Shown here piece after piece: positions 51,998 to 60,561 of a stretch of 64,000 nt of DNA. The DNA is taken from the NCBI RefSeq assembly GCF_032397745.1, contig NZ_CP135921.1:5630501-5694500 (forward strand). Reading direction: 5' to 3'. Both the position numbers and the translations under genes were made by a program. The notes below the pieces were generated by a model. The model saw nothing but the letters and a program-made list of their open reading frames with translations, did not search any database and had not been told where the DNA came from. How positions within the stretch are numbered: position 1 is the first letter of the stretch; every line of letters starts with the position of its first letter. This stretch comes from Bradyrhizobium prioriisuperbiae. Its GTDB lineage: Bacteria > Pseudomonadota > Alphaproteobacteria > Rhizobiales > Xanthobacteraceae.

Positions 51998-52780
51998 ATG
52001 CTGACGCTCTACAACAATGCCTATTCGACCTGCAGCCAGAAGGTGCGGCTTTGCCTGCACGAGAAGGCGCTGGACTGGGACGATCGGCAGATCAACTTCC
52101 GCCTGCAGGAGCATCTGGCGCCGGAGTATCTGAAGCTCAATCCCAATGGCGTCGTGCCCACGCTGGTGCACGATGGCAGCCCGGTGGTCGATTCCTCGGT
52201 CATCATGGAATACCTCGACGAGGTGTTTCCGGACACGCCGATGACCCCGCGCGATCCGGTGGCGCGTGGACAGATGCGCGCATGGATGCGTTATTTCGAG
52301 GAAGTGCCGACGGTGGCGGTGCGGTTTCCGTCGTTCAACCAGGCCTTTGTGCGGCACTTCAGGGAGCTCGACGAGACCGAGTTCAATGGCGCGGCCGACG
52401 CGCGTCCGCTGCGCAAGCATTTTTTTCAGCAGATGGGGCAACAGGGGTTCAGCAAACGCGACGTCCGCAACGCGCTGGAACGCTTTCGCAACACGGCTGT
52501 GCGGATGGACACTGCCCTGCAGGACGGCCGCCCATGGCTGCTGGGCGATCAACTGACCATTGCGGACGCCTGCGTCGCGCCGCTGTTCGACCGCATGGAC
52601 GATCTCGGTCTGGCGTGGCTGTGGGAGCGGCAGCTGCACACGGCCGGCTGGCTCGATCGTTATCGCGCACGCCCGGCCTACGGCGCCACCTTCTATGAGC
52701 GAACGCGGCTGTCGTCGATTTATCCCGATCTGCACGACACCGTCCCCGGACGCGACCTGCTTGAGGAGATGGCGCCATGA
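51998..52780 (+). CDS. Glutathione S-transferase family protein, second copy
   Basis: This 260-residue GST has MLTLYNNAYSTCSQKVRLCL, EYLKLNPNGVVPTLVHDGSP, VVDSSVIMEYLDEVF and a C-terminal helical domain (RPWLLGDQLTIADACVAPLF). It is a paralogue of the GST at 48373-49101. In aromatic catabolism such enzymes isomerise maleyl derivatives or cleave ethers with glutathione, which fits the fumarylacetoacetate-hydrolase-type gene that overlaps its stop by four bases. Substrate is inferred only. Confidence 0.88.
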   Translation: MLTLYNNAYSTCSQKVRLCLHEKALDWDDRQINFRLQEHLAPEYLKLNPNGVVPTLVHDGSPVVDSSVIMEYLDEVFPDTPMTPRDPVARGQMRAWMRYFEEVPTVAVRFPSFNQAFVRHFRELDETEFNGAADARPLRKHFFQQMGQQGFSKRDVRNALERFRNTAVRMDTALQDGRPWLLGDQLTIADACVAPLFDRMDDLGLAWLWERQLHTAGWLDRYRARPAYGATFYERTRLSSIYPDLHDTVPGRDLLEEMAP

Positions 52781-53712
52781 AGCTCGTGACCTTCGAGGCG
52801 GAGGGCGCACGTCATATCGGCTGTCTGCTGGCCGACGGCGAGGTGATCTCGGACTTCACGGCGGCTGATCCCTCGGCCGTTCATTTCCACGACATGCTGG
52901 CGCTGATCGATGGCGGCGCCGGCGCGCTGGACCAGGCCCGGGCGCTGGACCGAGCGCCGAAGAAGACAATCAAGCTCTCCGACGTATGCCTGCTGGCGCC
53001 CGTACCGGAACCGCGACAAATGCGCGACTTCCTGTGTTTCGAGCAGCATCTGCGGCAGGCGCGGGCGAACCGTCCACTGTTTTCCGGCGGTGCGCCGCTC
53101 GATCCGGCATCGATCGAGCTGCCGCAGGTCTGGTACGAGCAGCCGATCTATTACAAGTGCAATCGTTTCAGCGTGATCGGCACGGGACAGGACGTGCTGT
53201 GGCCGCGCTATTGCAAGCAGCTCGACTACGAACTCGAATTCGGCGCCGTTCTCGCCCGCGGCGGCAAGAACATTCAGCGCGAAGACGCGCGCTCGCACAT
53301 CTTCGGCTACTGCATCTTCAATGACATGAGCGCACGGGACGCGCAGATGAAGGAGATGGCGGGGCAGCTGGGGCCTGCGAAAGGCAAGGACTTCGACACC
53401 GGCAACGTCCTCGGCCCATGGCTGGTGACGACTGACGAAATTCCCGATCCCTACGACCTGACCATGATTGCCCGCGTCAACGGCAAGGAATGGTCGCGCG
53501 GCAATTCGGGATCGATGAAGCACAAGTTCGAGGACATTTTGGCCCATGTCTCCGACGAGGAGACGCTGCACGCCGGGGAGTTCTTCGGTTCAGGCACAGT
53601 CGGCAACGGCTGCGGGCTGGAGCTGGGACGTTTCCTGCAGCCAGGCGACGTGGTCGAACTCGAAATCGATGGCCTCGGAATTCTGACCAACAAGGTCGTG
53701 GTGCAGGCCTGA
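52777..53712 (+). CDS. Fumarylacetoacetate hydrolase family protein
   Basis: This 311-residue protein has PVPEPRQMRDFLCFEQHLRQ, the metal-binding DYELEFGAVLARGGKNI, IFGYCIFNDMSARDAQ, KDFDTGNVLGPWLVT and FFGSGTVGNGCGLELGR. The acidic metal ligands (E-x-E and D of FNDMSARD) are present. It would cleave a carbon-carbon bond in a dioxo acid or decarboxylate it. A second, related member lies at 57089-58087 in the same cluster. It overlaps the GST gene by four bases. Confidence 0.9.
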   Translation: MKLVTFEAEGARHIGCLLADGEVISDFTAADPSAVHFHDMLALIDGGAGALDQARALDRAPKKTIKLSDVCLLAPVPEPRQMRDFLCFEQHLRQARANRPLFSGGAPLDPASIELPQVWYEQPIYYKCNRFSVIGTGQDVLWPRYCKQLDYELEFGAVLARGGKNIQREDARSHIFGYCIFNDMSARDAQMKEMAGQLGPAKGKDFDTGNVLGPWLVTTDEIPDPYDLTMIARVNGKEWSRGNSGSMKHKFEDILAHVSDEETLHAGEFFGSGTVGNGCGLELGRFLQPGDVVELEIDGLGILTNKVVVQA

Positions 53713-53779
53713 TCTCGATCGGGGCCGGGCTGCAAAAATAAAACGACCAATCCAACAACAACACAAGGAGGGAACAACC

Positions 53780-54712
53780 ATGCGTGATCGCATCATTGGA
53801 CTGGCCGTCACAGCGGGCGTACTCGCGGCAGCGCTTTCACCGGCGCGCGCGGACAAGATCGTGCTCGGGTTTTCGGCATCGACGGCATTTTCGACGGCGT
53901 TCGTCGCCGCCAACGAAGGTCTGTTCAAGAAGCACGGCCTTGATATCGAAATGAAGCTGGTGCCGAATTCGTCGACCACACCCGCGGCGCTGATGGCCGA
54001 CAGCCTTCAGGTCGCGACTCCGACGGCGCCGATCACCATGCAGGCGATCGAGCAGGGGCTCGATCTGGTCGTGCTGGCCGGCGGCGGTTACTACACCAAG
54101 GGCATCGAGGATGTCGCCGTGATGGTGCGCCCCGACAGCCCGATCAAAACCGCGAAGGATTTCGAAGGCAAGCGGGTCGCCACGGCCGGCTTGAACGGCT
54201 TCCTGCATGTGCTGTTTCGCAAATGGATGGCCGACAATGGCGGCGACTACAAGAAGGTGAACTTTACGGAGGCCGCCTTTGCCCAGCAGATCGATGTGCT
54301 GCGTGGCGGCCAGGTGGACGCCATTCTGGCCGTGCAGCCGTTCCTTTCCCGCGGCCTTGAGACCAATGCCGGAAAAGTCGTGGCCTACTACATCGCAGCT
54401 TTGGAGGGCGAAACGCTCTCGGGCTGGTTCGTCGCCACCCGGGCCTGGACGGCGAAGAATCCCAAGGACGCCGCCGCGTTCCAGGCAGCGATGAAGGAGG
54501 CCACCGACATGATGCAGAAAGACCCCAGCATCGTGCGCACGGCCAACCTCGTTTACATCCCGTTCCCGGCGGAGGTTCAGGCCAAGTTTTCCGAAGGCAA
54601 GTATCGGTTTGAAGTCCAGCCCGAGGCGATCGACAAGTGGAACAAGATCGCGCTGGAACAGAATATGCTCAAGAAGCCGCTGGATCCGGCCAAGATCGTT
54701 TACAAGCCATGA
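53780..54712 (+). CDS. ABC transporter substrate-binding protein (NMT1/SsuA-like)
   Basis: This 310-residue protein has a signal peptide (MRDRIIGLAVTAGVLAAALS, cleaved after ARA) and a NMT1/THI5-like fold: KIVLGFSASTAFSTAFVAAN, GLFKKHGLDIEMKLVPNSST and VDAILAVQPFLSRG. It catches an organic anion such as a sulfonate, nitrate-like or aromatic acid in the periplasm. It is followed by its ATPase at a four-base overlap. Strong GGAGGG ribosome site. Confidence 0.9.
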   Translation: MRDRIIGLAVTAGVLAAALSPARADKIVLGFSASTAFSTAFVAANEGLFKKHGLDIEMKLVPNSSTTPAALMADSLQVATPTAPITMQAIEQGLDLVVLAGGGYYTKGIEDVAVMVRPDSPIKTAKDFEGKRVATAGLNGFLHVLFRKWMADNGGDYKKVNFTEAAFAQQIDVLRGGQVDAILAVQPFLSRGLETNAGKVVAYYIAALEGETLSGWFVATRAWTAKNPKDAAAFQAAMKEATDMMQKDPSIVRTANLVYIPFPAEVQAKFSEGKYRFEVQPEAIDKWNKIALEQNMLKKPLDPAKIVYKP

Positions 54713-55530
54713 TCGCGGCGGTGTCCAAAGTGCAGGTTGGTGCTGTTCCCGAGGTGGCCGCTCCGGTGATGGCCGTCGACGATCTCTCCTATGTCGTCAA
54801 TGGCCCGAGCGGGGAGTTGCTGATCCTGAAGAACGTGTCGCTTGCGGTGCGCAAGCGCGAGTTCGTCTCCATCGTCGGCGCATCAGGCTGCGGCAAGACC
54901 ACGCTGCTGCGGCTGATGGCCGGGCTGCTGCGTCCGACCGAAGGGCAGGTCACCTTCAACGGCGCAACCGTGACCGAGCCGCACCAGCAGCTCGCGGTCG
55001 TATTCCAGGATTACGGCCGGGCCCTGCTGCCATGGCGCACGGTGGCGGACAACGTGTCGCTGGCGCTCGAAGCGCGCCGGGTGCCGGGGGCGGAACGGCC
55101 GGCCATCATCAGTGGATTGCTGCAGAAGGTGGGGCTGGGCGACCGGCATGACGCGTTTCCGCTGCAGCTCTCCGGCGGGATGCAGCAGCGCCTGCAGATC
55201 GCGCGCTGCCTGGCCCAGCAGCCGGAGGTGCTGCTGATGGACGAGCCGTTCGGCGCGCTCGATGCCATGACGCGGCAGAACCTGCAGGACGAGGTTGCCC
55301 GCCTGTCGGCGGAGAGCGGCACCACCGTGATCTTCGTCACCCATGACCTGGAGGAGGCGATTTATCTCGGCGATCGCGTCATCTCGATGGAAAGCCGTCC
55401 CGGCCGGATCAGCGAAGTGGTCGAGATCGACCTGCCGCGGCCGCGGCATCAGCTCCGAACCCGGGAGGATGCGCGTTTCCTGGCCTACCGGCATCGCCTG
55501 TTCGATCTGCTGCCGACCACGGGGCACTGA
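54709..55530 (+). CDS. ABC transporter ATP-binding protein (SsuB/TauB-like)
   Basis: This 273-residue ATPase has Walker A VGASGCGKTTLLRLMAG, Q-loop VFQDYGRALLPWRTV, signature LSGGMQQRLQIARCLA, Walker B LLMDEPFGALDAMT and H-loop FVTHDLEEAI. The QDYGRALLPW segment is typical of SsuB/TauB-type importers. It starts at ATG 54709 overlapping the binding-protein stop. Two permease genes follow. Confidence 0.93.
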   Translation: MIAAVSKVQVGAVPEVAAPVMAVDDLSYVVNGPSGELLILKNVSLAVRKREFVSIVGASGCGKTTLLRLMAGLLRPTEGQVTFNGATVTEPHQQLAVVFQDYGRALLPWRTVADNVSLALEARRVPGAERPAIISGLLQKVGLGDRHDAFPLQLSGGMQQRLQIARCLAQQPEVLLMDEPFGALDAMTRQNLQDEVARLSAESGTTVIFVTHDLEEAIYLGDRVISMESRPGRISEVVEIDLPRPRHQLRTREDARFLAYRHRLFDLLPTTGH

Positions 55531-55531
55531 C

Positions 55532-56296
55532 ATGACGGGATCGCTCAAGGGGCTGATCTTTCCGGTGGCCGTGCTTCTGCTATGGGAGATTTTGGCGCGC
55601 AGCGGATTTTTCACCTCAACCAGTCTCTCCAATCCCAGCGCGATCGTCGCGGCAGGTTGGGGACTGGTGCTGGACGGCTCGCTGTGGCGGGCGACACGCG
55701 AGACCTTCGGGGCCGCGCTGGGCGGCATGGCCATTGGCGCGGTTCTCGGCATGACCGTCGGCGTGGCGTTCGGGCTGTCGCGGTTGCTGGCCTCGCTGAT
55801 GCGGCTGTCGATGGAGTCGTTGCGGCCGGTGCCGTCAGTGGCGCTGATTCCGCTGGCGCTGCTGATCTATGGCTACGGCTATCGCATGGAAATCGCGGTC
55901 GTCGCCTTTGCCTGTTTCTGGCCGGTGATGATCGTGACTGAGAGCGCCGTGCGAGGCATCGAGCCGCGCCTGATCGAAGTCGCCCGGGCGCTGAAGTTTC
56001 CGGTGTTCGAACGGGTCACCAAGATCATCCTGCCGGCGGCGCTGCCGCGGGTCTTTGTCGGGCTGCGGCTGGCCGCGGCGATCTCGCTGGTGGTCGCGGT
56101 CACCGTCGAGATCACCACCAATCCCATTGGGCTTGGCTATGGCCTGATCGTGGCGCAGGAAGGCGACCGGGCCGACCGGGTCTTTGCCTTCCTGTTCTGG
56201 ATCGGGTTTCTCGGCTGGCTGCTGAACGCGCTGCTGCTGCGCGCGCAGCGGCACTGGTTCGGCAAATACGGCAACTGGATGGAGACCGCACGATGA
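55532..56296 (+). CDS. ABC transporter permease 1 (SsuC-like)
   Basis: This 254-residue permease has about six membrane helices and the BPD_transp_1 EAA-type loop ESAVRGIEPRLIEVARALKF. It begins one base after the ATPase stop and overlaps the second permease by four bases. Having two different permeases, not one homodimeric type, is the less common arrangement for this family. Confidence 0.9.
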   Translation: MTGSLKGLIFPVAVLLLWEILARSGFFTSTSLSNPSAIVAAGWGLVLDGSLWRATRETFGAALGGMAIGAVLGMTVGVAFGLSRLLASLMRLSMESLRPVPSVALIPLALLIYGYGYRMEIAVVAFACFWPVMIVTESAVRGIEPRLIEVARALKFPVFERVTKIILPAALPRVFVGLRLAAAISLVVAVTVEITTNPIGLGYGLIVAQEGDRADRVFAFLFWIGFLGWLLNALLLRAQRHWFGKYGNWMETAR

Positions 56297-57051
56297 CCGC
56301 GCGCGGGTCCCTGGTCGGGGCGGGAAGCCTCGTGGTGCTGCTGCTTCTCATCGGACTGTGGCAACTGGCGTCGAATGCGGAGCTGATCCCGCAGGCGTTT
56401 TTCCCCGGCCCGGACCGGAGTTTCGGCACCCTGTTCGAGCAACTGGGCACCGAGGAGTTCTGGTTCGCGTTCTCGGAAACCCTGCGGCGGATGTTCTTTG
56501 GCTTCGTGCTGGCGTCGATCCTGGGCGTTGCGCTTGGTACCGCATTGGGATCGTCGCCAAAAGTGCGCGAATATCTCGAGCCGACGCTGGAGTTGATCAG
56601 GCCTTTGCCGGCCTCCGCGGTGATCCCGGTGTTCGTGCTGATGCTCGGCCTGAACGAGCGCATGATCATCTGCGTGATCGCGTTCGGCTCGATCTGGCCG
56701 GCGCTGCTCGGCACCGTGCATGGCTTCAAGACCGTCGAGCCTCGCCTGTTCGAGGTGTCGCGCATCCTGCACCTCGGCCGGCTGGAGATGATCTGGAAGA
56801 TCGCGCTTCCCAACGCGCTGCCGGATATTTTCGCCGGGTTGCGGCTGGCGCTCACCGTGTCGCTCATCCTTGCCGTGGTCACGGAAATGCTCTCCGGATC
56901 GAACGGCCTCGGACACAACATCATCCTGGCCGCGCGCTCCTTCCGCAGCGCCGATCTGTTCGCCGGCATCATCGTGCTGGGCGCGATCGGTTATGTTACC
57001 AACGCCGTGCTGGAGCGGGTGGAACGGCACATGCTGCGATGGCGGCAGTGA
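56293..57051 (+). CDS. ABC transporter permease 2 (SsuC-like)
   Basis: This 252-residue permease starts MTARGSLVGAGSLVVLLLLI. It has about six helices and the loop HGFKTVEPRLFEVSRILHLG, the same EAA-type loop as in permease 1. It pairs with permease 1 to form the channel of the importer. The second fumarylacetoacetate-hydrolase-type gene follows 37 bp later in the same operon. Confidence 0.9.
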   Translation: MTARGSLVGAGSLVVLLLLIGLWQLASNAELIPQAFFPGPDRSFGTLFEQLGTEEFWFAFSETLRRMFFGFVLASILGVALGTALGSSPKVREYLEPTLELIRPLPASAVIPVFVLMLGLNERMIICVIAFGSIWPALLGTVHGFKTVEPRLFEVSRILHLGRLEMIWKIALPNALPDIFAGLRLALTVSLILAVVTEMLSGSNGLGHNIILAARSFRSADLFAGIIVLGAIGYVTNAVLERVERHMLRWRQ

Positions 57052-57088
57052 CGGCGGGATCAAACAAAAACAACACAGGAGACGTTGC

Positions 57089-58087
57089 ATGAAACTTGTC
57101 ACCTTCGTCGCTGATCAAGGCGAGCAGCGTTGCGGCGCCCTGATCGAAGACGGCAGCCGAATCGTCGACCTGCAGGCGTCGCATCACACACGCTGGAGCA
57201 GCGAGGCGCCCGCGCTCGCCAGTGTGCTCGCGATTGCTGAGGGCGGGGCAAACGCGCTGGACCTCGCCGCCGACCTTGTCGCGCATCTTGTAAAGACCGG
57301 AACCGGCGTGACCGTCGCGCGTGATGCTGTGCGGTTAGATGCGCCGATCCCGCGGCCGCCGCAGATGCGCGACTTCCTGTGTTTCGAAAAGCACCTGGTC
57401 CAGGCCTTCCACCAGGCACGCGTGGTGCGCGCCAGGGAGACGCCCGATCCGGAAGCGGCGATGCGCGAGATGGAGGCCAAGGGCGTGCTCGCCATTCCGG
57501 CCGTCTGGTATGAGCGTCCGATCTTCTATCACCCTAATCGTCTCAACGTGGTCGGCCCGGAGACCGAGGTGGTCTGGCCGCCTTATTCGCAACTGATGGA
57601 CTTCGAGCTGGAATTCGGCGCCTACATCGGCCGCAAGGGCAGGGACATTCCCAAGGACAAGGCGCGCGACCACATCTTCGGCTACACCATCTTCAACGAT
57701 TTCTCCGCCCGCGACGAGCAGACCCGGGAGATGCCGGGCCAGCTCGGCCCCGGCAAGGGCAAGGATTTCGACGGCGGCAACGCCATGGGGCCGTGCCTGG
57801 TCACCGCCGACGAGATCGGCGATCCCTACCGGCTGACCATGATCGCCCGCGTCAATGGCGAGGAATGGGCGCGCGGCAACAGCGGCGAGATGTCCTGGAC
57901 ATTCGAGGACTGCATCGCCCACGCCTCCCGTTCCGAGACCATCCATCCCGGCGAGTTTTTCGGCTCCGGCACCGTTGGCGGCGGCTGCGGCCTGGAGACC
58001 ATGCGATTCCTGAAATCCGGCGATGTCGTCGAGCTCGAAGTCGAGGGCATCGGCGTGCTGCGCAACCGCGTCGTGCGCGCTGGCTGA
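57089..58087 (+). CDS. Fumarylacetoacetate hydrolase family protein, second copy
   Basis: This 332-residue protein begins MKLVTFVADQGEQRCGALIE, closely like the first copy (MKLVTFEAEGARHIG). It has PIPRPPQMRDFLCFEKHLVQ, DFELEFGAYIGRKGRDIPKD, FGYTIFNDFSARDEQTREMP and KGKDFDGGNAMGPCLVT. It has an extra 20 or so residues (REMEAKGVLAIPAV region) compared with copy 1. Two paralogues with different inserts suggest two successive steps or two substrates. ATG 57089 follows GGAGACG. Confidence 0.9.
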   Translation: MKLVTFVADQGEQRCGALIEDGSRIVDLQASHHTRWSSEAPALASVLAIAEGGANALDLAADLVAHLVKTGTGVTVARDAVRLDAPIPRPPQMRDFLCFEKHLVQAFHQARVVRARETPDPEAAMREMEAKGVLAIPAVWYERPIFYHPNRLNVVGPETEVVWPPYSQLMDFELEFGAYIGRKGRDIPKDKARDHIFGYTIFNDFSARDEQTREMPGQLGPGKGKDFDGGNAMGPCLVTADEIGDPYRLTMIARVNGEEWARGNSGEMSWTFEDCIAHASRSETIHPGEFFGSGTVGGGCGLETMRFLKSGDVVELEVEGIGVLRNRVVRAG

Positions 58088-58133
58088 GCGCCACGATCTT
58101 TTTCACAACAAAACACGAACGGGGAATACACCG

Positions 58134-58760
58134 ATGCCGTATCGCATTCGACGCGTGGTCACGGGCCATGACAAGGACGGAAAATCCAAAATCCTGATGG
58201 ATGGCCTGGCGCCGAACATTCTCGAGATGGCCTCGATGCCCGGCGTCGCGCTGACCGACCTCTGGCGCACCAAGACATCACCCGCATCCAACATCGGCAA
58301 CGCCGACACCGCGACCGGCAAGATCAAGCTCGAGCCACCGGAAAGCGGGACCATCCTGCGCATTGTCGAGTTTCCGCCGGACAAGGCCTGGCGCGACACT
58401 GCGAACGCCGCCACCGCCTTCAAGTCGATCGGCGCCGGCCATGCGCCCGATCATGCTTCCGGCGACCCCATGATGCACACCACAGCCACGGTGGACTACA
58501 TCATCGTCCTGCAAGGCGCGATCTATGCCATCATGGACAATGAGGAAACGCTGCTGGAGCAGGGCGACATCTTGATCCAGCGCGGCACCAACCATTCCTG
58601 GAGCGTGCGCGGCGACGAGCCATGTATCGTTGCGGCAGTTCTGGTGGGCGCGAAGCCGGTCGGGCGGCTGGCGCGGGCGGCCAAGGCGAAACCGAAAAGC
58701 AGACCGAAGGCGCCCGTGAAGCGGAAGAACGCCGCCAAGGCGGTGAAACGCAAGAAGTGA
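58134..58760 (+). CDS. Cupin protein with a lysine-rich C-terminal tail
   Basis: This 208-residue protein starts MPYRIRRVVTGHDKDGKSKI and has one cupin barrel (TATVDYIIVLQGAIYAIMDN, GDILIQRGTNHSWSVRGDEP). It ends with a basic tail of about 35 residues (KAKPKSRPKAPVKRKNAAKA). It is the last gene of the catabolic operon. Cupins in such operons may be oxygenases or isomerases; only part of the usual metal ligand set is visible. It resembles the basic-tailed cupin at 23228-23839 in build but with the tail at the other end. Confidence 0.78.
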   Translation: MPYRIRRVVTGHDKDGKSKILMDGLAPNILEMASMPGVALTDLWRTKTSPASNIGNADTATGKIKLEPPESGTILRIVEFPPDKAWRDTANAATAFKSIGAGHAPDHASGDPMMHTTATVDYIIVLQGAIYAIMDNEETLLEQGDILIQRGTNHSWSVRGDEPCIVAAVLVGAKPVGRLARAAKAKPKSRPKAPVKRKNAAKAVKRKK

Positions 58761-58840
58761 TGATGGCGATCCGGACTTTCAAAAAAGCTTTGCAAAACGG
58801 CTGATGCAGCCGGCGAGCCAGGTTACGGTCCGGCGCGTTG

Positions 58841-60478
58841 TCAGGCACCGTAGCCGCTCGCTGACTGACGTGCTCGGAATCTGGGAATTGCCTTCTGGTG
58901 GTCCGCCGCAAACCGTTCCAGTTCTCCAGCCAACCGATCGAGCACACTTGCCCAGTCCCTGGATCCAGGTTGGCGCAGCAGGCGCGCGGCCGGGTACCAC
59001 GGCGTGTCGGCGCGCTCATAAAGCCACCGCCAGTCCAGAATATGTGGCAGCAGTATCCAGGTCGGCTTGCCGAGCGCGCCTGCCAGATGCGCGACGGAGG
59101 TGTCCACGGCGATCACCAGATCCATGGCGCTCGCCGCCGCCGCGGTGTCCGCGAAGGTCGTCAGCAGCGGCCCCAGGTCGACAACCCTGCTCTTGAGCTG
59201 TTCGAGTACGGGGCGATCGTCCGCGCGGGGGTCCTTTTGAAGGCTGAAGAGTTGGACGCCGGGGATCAGAAGGCGGGGCAAAATAATGTCGGCCGGCAGA
59301 GACCGCTTTCGGTCCTGCAGATGGCCGGGGCTTCCCGTCCAGACGACGCCGACTTTGAGACCGGCGTATTCAGCAAGCCTCTGTCGCCATTCGGCGGCCT
59401 TTGCCGGGCCGACCCTGAGATACGCCTCCCCCGGGATGGTCTCGATGCTGGTTCCGAGTTCGTAGGGAAGGCTCATCAGCGGCACATGCAGATCAAACGG
59501 CGGCTCCGGCTCGTCACGGGAGATCACGGTGACGTCCAGGCTGTCGCGCAACAACTCGGTCAATGGGGGCTGAACCTGCAGAACGACCGGGCCTCCGGTC
59601 GTCGCGGCGGCGGACACGAAGCGGACAAACTGCAGGGTGTCGCCGAGGCCTTGCTCCGCATGAATCAACAGGGTTCGGCCGTTGCGAGGTTCTCCGCTCC
59701 AGCGCGGCACGTCGAATGGCCTCTGCCTGAACCTCGGCGCCGGATGACAAAGCCTCCACTCGTATTCGCAGAAGCCCGCTTTGAGGTCACCAGCCAGCAG
59801 CAGATGCATCGCGTGATTGTAGTGAAGCTCCGGATCGGCGGGCTTGAGGTCCACCGCGCGGCCGGACATCTCGATGGCCGGCTGGCTCATGCCCAGGTTG
59901 CTCAACGCGATGCCCAGATTGGTATGGCCTTCGGGCGAATCCGGATCGAGACGGATGGCGTGTCTGTAGGCCGCGACCGCGCCTTCCGGATCGTCTCGCT
60001 TGCTCTGAATAATCCCGAGATTGAGATAGGCGCCGGCGTTGTGCGGAGCGAGTTCGATGGCCTTGTCGCAGGCCGCGCTCGCTTCAGTCAGGCGCCCTTG
60101 CCGCGCCAGGGCAGCCGCGAGGCTGGCGTGGATATCCGACCGCCCCGGCGCCGCCAGGGCGGCGAGCTGGTACATCGAAACCGCCTGGTCCGTCCGCCCG
60201 AGCCTGAGCAGAAGCCTGGCCATGATCAGATAGGCTTCAAGGTCGTCAGGCTGAAGCTCGACCGCGCGGCCGCACGCCGACAGCGCGTCGGTGAGCTGTC
60301 CATCCTGTGCGAGCGCCAATGCGAGATTGCGATATCCCGGGCCGAATTGAGGGGCGAGGGTGATGAGTTCGCGGTAGGCCTCGATGGCGCCGGCCAACTC
60401 GCCCTGATCCATCAGGCGATTGCCACGGTTCAGAACGGCTTCGATTGATGCTGCGGTGTCTCCCGTTTGTTTGTCCAT
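58841..60478 (-). CDS. TPR protein with a GT9-like C-terminal domain
   Basis: This 545-residue protein has TPR repeats in residues 15-270 (AYRELITLAPQFGPGYRNLA, QAVSMYQLAALAAPGRSDIH, AIRLDPDSPEGHTNLGIALS). A glycosyltransferase-9-like domain follows (LIHAEQGLGDTLQFVRFVSA, VGVVWTGSPGHLQDRKRSLP, ASAMDLVIAVDTSVAHLAGA, GKPTWILLP). It would transfer a sugar to a protein or glycan in the cytoplasm. Such TPR-GT proteins are sometimes tied to flagellin glycosylation, but no flagellar genes are near. Divergent from the SPASM-domain gene. Confidence 0.8.
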   Translation of the reverse strand: MDKQTGDTAASIEAVLNRGNRLMDQGELAGAIEAYRELITLAPQFGPGYRNLALALAQDGQLTDALSACGRAVELQPDDLEAYLIMARLLLRLGRTDQAVSMYQLAALAAPGRSDIHASLAAALARQGRLTEASAACDKAIELAPHNAGAYLNLGIIQSKRDDPEGAVAAYRHAIRLDPDSPEGHTNLGIALSNLGMSQPAIEMSGRAVDLKPADPELHYNHAMHLLLAGDLKAGFCEYEWRLCHPAPRFRQRPFDVPRWSGEPRNGRTLLIHAEQGLGDTLQFVRFVSAAATTGGPVVLQVQPPLTELLRDSLDVTVISRDEPEPPFDLHVPLMSLPYELGTSIETIPGEAYLRVGPAKAAEWRQRLAEYAGLKVGVVWTGSPGHLQDRKRSLPADIILPRLLIPGVQLFSLQKDPRADDRPVLEQLKSRVVDLGPLLTTFADTAAAASAMDLVIAVDTSVAHLAGALGKPTWILLPHILDWRWLYERADTPWYPAARLLRQPGSRDWASVLDRLAGELERFAADHQKAIPRFRARQSASGYGA

Positions 60479-60561
60479 CCCTGCTTGGTCCCGTTACATA
60501 CCGCTGGGTTAAACGGGCGAGAGTAGGGTTTCCGGCAACATAGTGTGATTGGCGTGCAAAA

